This document shows positions 39,001-51,000 of a stretch of 64,000 bases of DNA, in pieces. The stretch's first letter is position 1. Each line of letters opens with the position of its first letter. The translations under genes were made by a program, and so were the position numbers. This DNA comes from Diploptera punctata (lineage: Eukaryota; Arthropoda; Insecta; Blattodea; Blaberidae). The notes below the pieces were generated by a model that saw only the letters and a program-made list of their open reading frames with translations, did not search any database and had not been told where the DNA came from. The stretch spans positions 1,401,001 to 1,465,000 of the forward strand of contig JASPKZ010007250.1 in assembly GCA_030220185.1 (NCBI GenBank). The letters run 5' to 3'.

Positions 39001-42000
39001 AAAGCCAGAGGGAAAATGCCCAGTTGGTAGACCAAGAATGAGGTGGGAGAATAACATTAACTATGATTTGAGGGAAGTAGATTATACAGGAAATGATTGG
39101 AAAGCATTAGCTCAGGATAGGGATGTATGGAGAGCTTATGTCCGCGCGGCCATGAACCTACGGGTTTGATAGTGTAAGTGAGTAAGAGAAAAATTATATG
39201 CTCAGACCGGGACTTGAACCCGGGACCCTTGGTTTTCTAGTCCAAGTGCTCTACCATTTGAGCTACCTGAGCAAGTACCGATCTAAATGCAAATTTTTCT
39301 CTATATACGTTGTAATTCCCACCCACCAAAAAGAGACTCATAATAATTAAAAATATATAGATGTTGCATTAATATTCAAAAAGCAAAAGCTTTTCATTCA
39401 TTCTTCATCATGTGTATCCAGCTGTAGCTGATGACATGAATCCATTGCATACTTATGCTTATTTCACTTTAGAAGAATCCATATTGTGTGTAAGTTGCAA
39501 TGGAGCTGCATTGATGCACATGCAGCTTATTTGGGCATTTTTTTTAGTTCCTTGTTTATCTAATATGTCAATAACCCTTCTCATTCATCAAGGTGAGTGC
39601 CCACGAGGTTGCAAGAATTAGATAGAACAATAGAGAGGAATGAAAGTAGGAAAAGATTTCCTAGGCCTCAAATGCTCTAATATCATCTGAGTTGACAAAA
39701 AAACAAGAATTAGCCAAGAGAGGCTATATACAGAAAAGATAAAAGTAAGGAGCAAAACACAAGTAAGTGGAAGCAATTAATATTTAATTTTAGGAAGTGA
39801 TTTTTGAGGTTATTTTAATTATATGCAACATGAATCAAACCAGTCTGGACAAGCTGACGATAAAACAGAATTATTTTGAAACATGTTCAAGAACAAATCA
39901 ACAAAAATAATATAAGTGGAAGCAATGTTTTGCTTAGCTTGGACACCGTGTGGTCACCATCCACATATTCCCTAGATGAGAATGCCTGAAGAAGCAAAAG
40001 CCTTTATAATCAAAATTATATTGGGAAATAACACTATGAGGTAACTTGCAATTTATAAAAAAAGTCTTGTTTCTAACACCAATCAAACCATTTATAACTC
40101 AATAGCAAATTACCTTCAAAGATCATCATCATCATAGCACATTCACGAATTTAGGCCATTTGTTGACCTGTTTTGGCCTCAAGAGAAACACCATCCAAAA
40201 GTCTTTTGAGTGGACGTCCTGGTCTTCTTCTTCCTGCAGGTTGATATCTTAACATTTGTTTGGGTATTCTGTGATCTTCCATTCGATGAACTAGCGTCGG
40301 GCCAGTAACCTGTCCTAAGGAACTTCAAAACTACTTTCAAGTCTCAACCTTCGAAAATCAACAACTGAAATTGTAGATGATTTTATATACTTGTGAATTT
40401 GTGTATAGCTACCAGTAACAGAGTTGTTAGATACAAACAAGAATTCTAATGGCTAATAGAACCTTTTGTCATGCCGTAGCATAGTTGGTTAAGGTAATAT
40501 GCTACATGCTGGAAGATCAGGAATTTAATAACACCAAGTTGAAAACTAGAGGTTTTGGGTTCAAACCCCAGTCTAGATGTATATTTTTCTTTTCAAATAT
40601 AATTTGTCTTTCATTGAGATATGTTAAAATTATAGTAAAAACATTGATTTTATGTAAATTTCTTGTATTTTATATTTCTTATTTTCTAGTTAATCATGTT
40701 TTCTTCAAAGCCATTCTCTATTGCTATATTTTTATATATATTTTCTCTCTTTTTTTTTTTTTTTTTTCAAATATTCTCTGTTCATGGAAATATTTACCAT
40801 CTATGTGTTAAACTACTGATGATTAAGATAAATTAAAATGTTTCATACCTCTCCTCATAATTAATCTTCTAAGTAGATCGTGATTTCAGGGTCTTGCAAA
40901 GCCCCCATCCTCAGTACACTTATGCCGACCGATGTTATGTCGATCGGAAGAACCACTTCATAAAAGTTCAATACTGAAGATTGCCTATTGGTGTGCAATG
41001 TGGTTGAATCCTGAAGTTTTAATATAATTACCAGTGTGTTTCTGTCACTTTTGTGCCATTCGCTCAGGGTAGAATATGGTAACTCAGGGATGCTTATATT
41101 AGAAACTCATTAGTTCAGTTTATTGAATAATTTTGCATATATAATTATAGAATTACAATGTTTTATACCTCACTAATTTGGAGTGGAGTTGATGAATTTA
41201 CTTAAGCCCATGTGTTTTTAATATCACTTTTACTAAAGGTCGCGAACGGTCGCTGTAGGACTTGTTTCTTGTAGAACATATGAGCATGAGAGAATTTTCA
41301 CACGCGTCCTCGCCTTATAAGGGTGATGACTCCTCCCATAAAGTCACCATCCCCACTCCAAATGCACATGTTATTCATTACACCTTAGAGGGGTAGATAC
41401 CATTCGTTTCTGGTTCCTATGTTGGTAATAGACTCATGTGCACGTTTGTGCGCCTTCCAGTTATTACTATTAATCTATGTTTTAGTACTTAGAGTCTATT
41501 ATTTCTTGCCACACTTTTTATTTGTTGGTTTAAAATTTCTTACTTTAGTGTATTGTCTCAAAACTAGGGCCAGTCTTTCATTTTTTTAGCTGCTGTTTTA
41601 TACTAAGATAACTTTATTTTTTTTATGTTACAGTGGGAACATTGGAGGGATACACATTTAGAAAATGAAGTACACAATATCATTAATACAATCTCTGCAA
41701 TCCGTCATCTCAAAACCAGATCTGGTGTGACCAAAGAAAAACCTACAGGTAATTGATTCTCTTTTTTTAATAAAAATGAATAAAAGTGATAGCGAGAGAT
41801 AAATTATCAATAGAATATGAATTGGAAACTTTTTAGGAAATAACACTATGAGGTACTATTTATTTAAGTAAAATTTTTCACTTCACCTCATAATCTTCTT
41901 CTTAGACTAGAACTGGAACTGAAGAAGAATGTTCCGAAACTGTCTAAGAAGAAGATTATGAGGTGAGGTGAAAAAATGTTATATTAAATTAATGTTGGGA

Positions 42001-45000
42001 AGTAAACATTATGAGGTATAATCATTAAAATTCATCGGAGAACATATTGTTTAAACAACTCACCTCATAGGATTCATGCTTCCATGATATCGCAATTTCA
42101 AACATAGTCATGTTCATCTTCAGCCATAACTCCGACTCCGAGTCGGAGTTATGGCTTAAGATGAACATGACTATGTTTGAAATTGCGATATCATGGAAGC
42201 ATGAATCCTATGAGGTGAGTTGTTTAAACAATATGTTCTCCGATGAATTTTAATGAAAAAATGTTACTTAAATGAATTAGAAACTTCACACTTCACCTCA
42301 TAAAATATGCTTTTTTCACCTGACATGGAATTTTCAAGTTCCCAGCAAGCAAGATTTGATCTCAAAGTTCATTCAAGGAATGCTGGTGTTCATAGTTATA
42401 TGTGGGAAATAACATTATGGTTCTTAATTTGTAAACTAATGAGTCTTTTTTTACAGATGATCAAATAATTATTGCAGGGGATGAAGATGATATGAAATAT
42501 ATGATAAATAAACTAATGGAAGAATATAAAAAATGGGGACTGAATATAAATTTACAGAAAACAGAATATATGTGTTTGGGAAAGGATGTGGATTACCTCA
42601 TACTTGAAACAGGGAACATAAAAAAGTGTGAATTTTTTAAATATCTTGGGTCAATCATTACAAGTTTAGGAACCTGTGAGAGAGATGTACAGACTAAAAT
42701 TGCAATGGCAAAAAATGCAACTAAGACATTACATGGAATAATTTGGAATAAAAATATTACAAAGGAAACTAAAATGAAAATTTATAAGAGCATAATACAG
42801 AATATTTTGTCATATGAAAGTGAAACTTGGTCTTTGATGGAATTACAAAAGAATAAAATTAGAACAGTTGAATTTGATTATTTTAGAAGAAGCCTCCAAA
42901 AAACAAGACAGGACAAAATAAGAAATGAATTCCTTTGGAGAGAAATGAATGTCACCAGATCTGTTGTTAAGAGGATTGAAAATCAAACTCTTAACTGGTA
43001 TGGCCATGTACAAAGAATGGAAAATGAAAGATGGCCAAAAAAATAATACCAATGGTCACCCCCTGGAAGAAATAAACGTGGCAGACCAAGATAGAAATGG
43101 AAAACCTACGTCAGAACAATAATGGATGATAGGAATTTGGAAGAGGGAGATTGGAATGTTAGAGATAAATGGAAACTGAAGACGGCAAACCTATAAGTGA
43201 GGGAAAGCCGAAGAAGAAGAAGAAGATAACCTCATATTTTATGTTTCTTTAAACACAGGAACTAGTTTTCAAGAGAACCAACCATCTCTCTCATTTTCAA
43301 CCGACATTATGACTACTGGATTTTCATTGGAATCGTGGCAATATTATCGATGGAGATTCAAACAATTCCAACGAAAATCAGGTAGTCATAATGTTGGTTG
43401 AAAAGGAGAGAGATACTTCTCTTGAAAACTAGTTCCCATGTTTAAAGAAACATAAAATAAGAGGTAAGATGTAAAAAAGACTCATTAATTTACAAATGCT
43501 GGTGTTAATGACTCAATTCAAATAGTCAGAGAATAGCAGACGATGAAAGCAAAGGTAATCAAAAGATGTCAAGTGACAAAACATATTTAATGAGGTGAGA
43601 TGTTAAGTTTTTCATTCATTAATAAATTAATGAGTCATTTTAACATCTTACCTCATATTTTATGTTTTATCAAACACGGTAACTATAGTTTTCAAATGAT
43701 CTTGTCTTTCATTTTCAACCGCCATTATGACTACCGGATATTGTTTGTATATTCATGTTATATTCAATTGATTCTCTGCTGTTTTGCTCGCAAGGAAAGC
43801 ATCAGTGTTCTCATATTAAAACATACCTTGAACTTTTTCTGACAACAACTCTTCTAATGATGTTTTTATTATTGATTTAACATTTCTCACTGATAGCTGA
43901 TGGACTTGCCAAAAAGGGTACCAAAATACAGATAACAACCCACCCCAATTCGAACCTCCACAGAAAGATCGAAGAAATTAAGAAAGCATTCCAAATGGAA
44001 AACATGAAAGAAAACATTGCAACAGCCAGAGGGAAACCATGGGAAAAAATTGATGAGCTATACACAGAAATAAAATATAAAGGCCGCAAGGAAGCAGTAG
44101 CAAAATTCAGACTGATGTCAGGACACGACTGCCTGGCTCACCACCTCCACAGAATAAACGTTTTCCAATCCGACAGATGTGTCATATGCAAAGACCCGGA
44201 CCTCATCATGGACAAACACCACCTTCTAGTCTGTCCAGCTTTAAATCCAACTGCACAACACTCTAAGGACCTTGTTCGCTTGTACTGGGAAGCCAGAGAG
44301 AAAATGACTTAAGCGTCAAATCTCGCCATTAGAAAACAACAGCATTTCTCACTGAAAGATAAATTATATTTGAAGAGAAAAATTTTCGCCTAGACCGAGA
44401 CTCGAACCCGGGACCCTTGGCTTTCCGGGCCAAGTGCTCTACCAACTGAGCTACCGAGGCGAGTTACAATTTAGACGCAAATTTTTCTCTTATATACGTT
44501 GTAATTCCCTATCGCCAAATGCTTTTGAAACCATTGCTTCTATCTTTGCAAATGGCAGCTTCTTAGTTAAGAAGACATTTATTGGGAATTTAACATTAGA
44601 AGCCTTACTAGCTTTATAAAGTAAACAGTGAAATTTAAACATTGTTTAAATTAACCCTTAACTTCACAATGTATCTTTTAAGATACATTGATTTCATTTA
44701 TTTATTTATTTATTTTGTTTATAAAACAATAAAAAACAAATGATTATAAATTACTTAAGTTTGTGTCAAATTACGTAATAATGTAGCCTACAATAATAAT
44801 GTAGAGTTTACATTATTTTGTTTTCTTTGCGGTCCGAAACATTTGAATAACTGGCACGAGATATTATTGTTTTGCCAATTTAAGGGTTAAGAGTAATTGA
44901 TCCTTTAAAAAAATTGTCCTTTGTATGAACTATTGTCCCAAAAACTTTGTCAGTGAGGTCTGTAAACCCCTATTATTTTGACAATTCAGTTTTACATGCT

Positions 45001-48000
45001 TAAATGTTTTCTTTTTTTTCAGCGCACATTGTTACAACGAAGACTGATATGTACTGTAATTACATTAATGTTATAAGATCACTGACTGGTTGCCATAATG
45101 TCTTGATGTTATCGAGCGGAGAAGAACTGAGGAACTGCTCTGTTTCTGAGGCTGTGGGACCTCACACAACAGTTCATATCATGAATAAGGTAAAGAACCA
45201 TTATTTTTAAAACTCATTTTGAATCACTGTTGAGGTTACCTCATAAAAGATTAAAAATGATAAAACTGTACCTGAGATCTCAGTCAACTAAAACTTTGGT
45301 TAAAAAATTTGTTTAAAGAATTTTTTAAAGATTTATTAAACACACTGTGTACATTAGGATACAATTATTGAAAGTTATTATCATCTGTGTAGAATTTTAC
45401 TAATATTTGAAGAGAAAAATTATACGCTCAGACCGGGACTTGAACCCGGGACCCGTGGTTTTCTAGTCCAAGTGCTCTACCATTTGAGCTACCTGAGCAA
45501 GTACCGATCTAACCGCAAATTTTTCTCTATATACGTTGTAATTCCTGCCCACCAAATGCTTTGCAGCCTTTGCTTCTATCTTTGCAAATGGCGGTTCCTA
45601 TATTAAGAAGAAATATTTGGGAATTATACATTACATTATAAGTGCCAGTACGGCTTTTTTCGATGTTCTTATTATTAATTTCATACATCTCAATGATGGA
45701 TAAATCATATTTGAAGAGAAAAATTATACGCTCAGACCAGGACTTGAACCCGGGACCCTTGGTTTTCTAGTCCAAGTGCTCTACCATTTGAGCTACCTGA
45801 GCAAGTACCGATCTAACCACAAATTTTTCTCTATATACGTTGTAATTCCTGCCCACCAAATGCTTTGAAGCCTTTGCTTCTATCTTTGCAAATGGCAGTT
45901 CCTATATTAAGAAGACATATTTGGGAATTATACATTACATTATAAATGCCAGTACGGCTTTTTTCGATGTTCTTATTATTAATTTCATACATCTGAATGA
46001 TGGATAAATCATATTTGAAGAGAAAAATTATACGCTCAGACCAGGACTTGAACCCGGGACCCTTGGTTTTCTAGTCCAAGTGCTCTACCATTTGAGCTAC
46101 CTGAGCAAGTACCGATCTAACCGCAAATTTTTCTCTATATACGTTGTAAATTAAAAATATTATAGATATAACAAATAAAAGGACAAGAAAAATAAACCGA
46201 TTAATATTTAAATCTCCATGGGCTTTCTTCTTGATATACAGTTGATTAGGTGGTATTGTTCACATTTTTGGTCACATAGCTTGCAGAGGCACTGGTTCAA
46301 TGTGAGGTGGAACCCTTTTTCGGTACATATTCTGTAATGGAATCCATGTGTGGCGGTCCTCGTGAACACGTGTCTTAGGGAGAAGTTTGGTTCCTTCCAT
46401 TCTTCGGTGTTCATCGCTGTGGTCAGGAAGAATCCGCGGTCTATATCCTCTGTTTTTTCTGATCTCTCTCTTATGTGTGCTTCATAGGCTGGGGTGTGTG
46501 GCAGGTTTTATTTTGACGCTATTTCTCTGATGAAGAAGTCAGTCTTGGTTAGATGGTATATTAGTCTGGAGCTTGTTGATCTTGAAACCCTAAGTACTCT
46601 TCAGAGGTAGGTAATTTTGACCATTTTTAGTCTTTTCAGATTTATATTTAAATTAATATTGGGAAGTATGATTTGCTATGTTTAATCGAGTCCAGAATAT
46701 GGTGATTGTGTAGCATGCTATTGGGGACATCTTGATGTGAAATAGTCTTATAGCTGTTAATATTATTCGTTTTTAAACATCTTAATGATGGACAAATTAT
46801 ATTTGAAAAGAAAAATATACGCCTAGACTGGGGTTTGAACCCAGGACCTTTGACTTTCTATGTCAATGCTCTTCCATCTGAGCTATCTAGGCCTCCAATC
46901 TAAACGTGTATTTTTCTCTTACACATAATTAATTCCCTAACCCCAAACGCTACGAGCCGTTGATACGATTTTTGCAAATGGCGGCTTCTTTATTAAGAAG
47001 ACTTTTTGTTGGGAATTTAAACATTAGTTATAAAGCCAGTAGTGCTTCTTTCAATGTTAATATTATTCGTTTTTAAACATCTTAATGATGGACAAATTAT
47101 ATTTGAAAAGAAAAATATACACCTAGACTGGTGCATATTTTTCTTTTCAAATATAGTCTTATAGCTGTTTCGACTGACAGCTTTTATGACATTTCGAATG
47201 TCAAAAGTGGCCTTTATTGCTGCATTGCATCTTTCCTGGATGTGCTTGGTGAATGATTTTTCTGTGACTTGCAACGTTAGACCGAGATACTTATAGCAGT
47301 TGACTAGAACCCTAAACAGGGTTCTGTTTAAAGACTTTTGAAACATGTTTGATATTCAGTTGTCGATAAATAAATATTACTTTTTCATTAGCTGTCGACC
47401 ATAGTGATCTTGTGGTTATGTTCCTCGCCTCTATTTCCAATGGTCGCAGGTTCAAACCTGGCTGGAAAAATCCAAGGACAAGTCTTCTGGGTAGGGAGTT
47501 TAAACCTTGGATCCCGAGTGAAGATTTTCAGGCTCGTAAAAAAACCACAAGCCTGAATAAAAAGGTGTCTGTGTAAAATTTAACTGACCTTCATTCATCC
47601 AAGTAATACCTTAGTTGTCTACTAGATGTCTCATTGAGGCGATGTGCTAACCACATGTCACTCAATAATAAATAAGGTGAATCTGGTATATCTTACCTCA
47701 TAAATATTTGTGTTTCATTCGACATGTTTCAATATGCTGAAATATGATATGAAATGTAAAAAATGGAGAAGTAGAAAAGTCTGCAGTAGCTCCTCATGTT
47801 TAGTCGGAAAAGCATAAAATCGATGTAAACACAAAAATTATTAAAACAGTTAAAGAATACAAAAGAACTCGGCTTTTGGGAGAATATCTACATACAGAAG
47901 AACAAGAACTCCAAGCATGACAGGCCTAGAAGGCCCTTGGCCTACCAGCCAGCTGCTTGCCTCACATCCACATGTGTTAATCACAGAGGTAGACGATCAT

Positions 48001-51000
48001 AAGCAAGTGTAGGGCGACATGTGGTCAGCATGTCGGGTTCCCCAGCCGTTATAGCTGGTCTTCTCAACCTGGGGCCGCTACTTATTGTAGCTACCCCAAA
48101 TGCCTCACAATGCTGGGTGGGCACCGGTGCCATACTGGCTGAAATACCATGAGAAAATTTCTTCCCCCATGGGGACTTGAACCAGTGCAAGTCCCGTAGC
48201 TCTGCACCAACGCTTCTTGCCTTAACCACTCGGCTATGGCGCAGGACAAAGAACGAGAACAGGATTACGAATTTTGAAACTCCCAGGGAAAAAGATTTGA
48301 TTTACAAGTTCTTTGGTCAGCCAGAAGATTGAGTGGGAGCCGACATCCAGGACTGACACATAAAATTCAATAGTCTGGAAAAGCTGATGATGGTAAAGCA
48401 TGGCATGTTGAAACATGTTCAAATAAAACACAACAATTCATGAGCTAAGATGACTCAGGAATCACCTTATTTATTAAGAAGAACCTTATAATGTTACTTT
48501 CCATTGTAATCTATCTATCTATATATATATATATATACATATATATAAACAAATGTATATCTATTGATGTTTTTATTATTAATTTCAGTTCTCACTGAAG
48601 GATAAATTATATTTGAAAAGAAAAATTTTTGCCTAGACCGAGACTCAAACCCGGGACCTTTGGCTTTCCGGGCCAATGCTCTACCAACTGAGCTACCGAG
48701 GCGAGTTGTGATCTAGACACAAATTTTTCTCTTATACACGTTGTATTCCCTCGCGCCAAATGCTATGAAGTTTTTAAGTTTTTGCTTCTATCTTTGCAAT
48801 TGGCAGCTTCTTAGTTAAGAAGACATTTATTGGGAATTTAAACACTACTTTATAAAGCTAGTAGAGCTTCTATTGATGTTTTTATTATTAATTTAACACT
48901 TCTCACTGAAGGATAAATTATATTTGAAGAGAAACATTTTGATAGAAGCAAAGGCTTCATAGCATTTGGCACGATGGAATACAACGTATATAAGAGAAAA
49001 ATTTGCATCTAGATTGCAACTCACCTTGGTAGCTCAGTTGATAGAGCATTGGCCCGGAAAGCCAAAGGTCCCAGGTTCGAGTTTTGGTCTAGGCGAAAAA
49101 AAAAAGTTTCTCTTCAAATATAAATAAAATGTATATCTGTCTGTTCTTTATAGACTTCTAAACCGTTCAACCAATCTTTGTGAAAATTTGTATATACAGG
49201 TGTTTTTAGATGCGGCGAGTGTTTATCCATTTTCTATTATGTGTTAAAATCATTAGGTGTAGGAGTTCACCAGAAATGAAAATTTAAAAACCGCTCTAGC
49301 GATCGCAATTTTTGATGTTTCACAACAAATTCACATAATAAAGTTAGGAATTTTTACATTACGAGGTTTTGATGATTCATTTGATTTTAATTTCACAACA
49401 AAACTTGGAATATCCTATTAAAATAAACCGAGGTATGTATTATCTAAAAATAGTGAAATCCAACCGTTAGAAGTGGGGGTTTATCTGAAATTTGAAATTG
49501 AATTTTACTCTAGCAACCGCCATGTTTCGTTCATTGCAGTGTATACCATATAATTAATTAACGCTCAACATTTCATTTATTTAGACGTAGCAGTGCACAC
49601 CGGATATTAGTTAGTCTGTTAATAAAATTTTGTTGGTGGACACATTCCAAGTCTTGTTACCATTTTGAGTACCCAGCCACTGATTTTCCGGCCCTGACGT
49701 TTTCACGACAATGTTGCCGATATGGATATTCAGTGGGAGGGGCCGCTTTATGTATGCGATTAGCAGATATACGCTGACGACATCTCTGCAATTTCAAACT
49801 TACTAGCACGCTATAGTTGTATCAAGAGCAGTGATTGGTTGTGGCAGACATCTACTCTCACTACACCCATATCCTTATTGGCAGTAGAGGGCGAATTCTC
49901 CCTTTACCCCTCGTATAACCTAAACTTCAAAGCCGGAGATATGACGGCTCGAGTATAGTTGTGTTTATGGTGAAATTAAATGTTTCTTACCTCTCCTCAT
50001 ATAAATCTCCTAAGTAGATAGCGATTTTGAGACCATAACGGTCTCATCTTCAGTACTTCTTTGGCGACTGATGTTATGTCGATCGGAAGAAACTCTTCTT
50101 CTTCCCTCTGTTGGTGGACCGATGAACCTATGGATCAGGTCAAAATTTGCAGGCATCCAGAGGTTCATTGGTCCACCAACAGAGGGAAGAAGAAGAGTTT
50201 CTTCCGATCGACATAACATCAGTCGCCAAAGAAGTACTGAAGATGAGAACCTTATGGTCTCGAAATCGCGATCTACTTAGAAGATTTATATGAGGAGAGG
50301 TAAGAAACATTTAATTTCACCATAAATTAAACCTCATAGTGATTAATTCCTATAAAAGTTAAATAGTTGTGTTTGTTTGGTTGCAGGTAGTACCTGAGAA
50401 CAGAGGATTGGAGGATGAGAGGCTGAAGAAGAAAGAAGAGACGCTGCAAAAGGAACTGGAGAAGTTATTGAAAGTGAGAGCATCAAGTGGATACCAGAGC
50501 AAAGCTCCACAACATGTGCAGGAGGCTCATGCCATCAAGGTAATTGTCTTACAGATATTACATTTGACAATTAGGATTTCTTAATATTTTTCTGAATAAT
50601 GTATTGTGCTACCAAACATGGCCTTAATTTACAACATAATTATATCTTCAACAAAAACCCTAATTTTCCAGGAAAAAAACTAAAAAAAGAAATTGTCACT
50701 CAGGAACTGCATAAACTAAGGACATGACTCAGCATGTCAAATTTATGGTCCGATTTTGCTGGTTTATGGAACACATCCTTTTGTTAACCTATAAATTATG
50801 CACCTATATCTATCTATCTATCTATAATTGCATAGCCTATTGTTGAGCCATACCCTCTCCTTTGTTGGGAGTTTTAAACCAAGTTACTTTTTAGTTCTTC
50901 TTCTTCCTTCCAAGTATTAGGCCAAGGCCTGTTACGATCCTATAGAGAAAATTTTCCCTCCAGCGTTTCATAGGACGGCCCAGATGGCAGCCCCATCACT

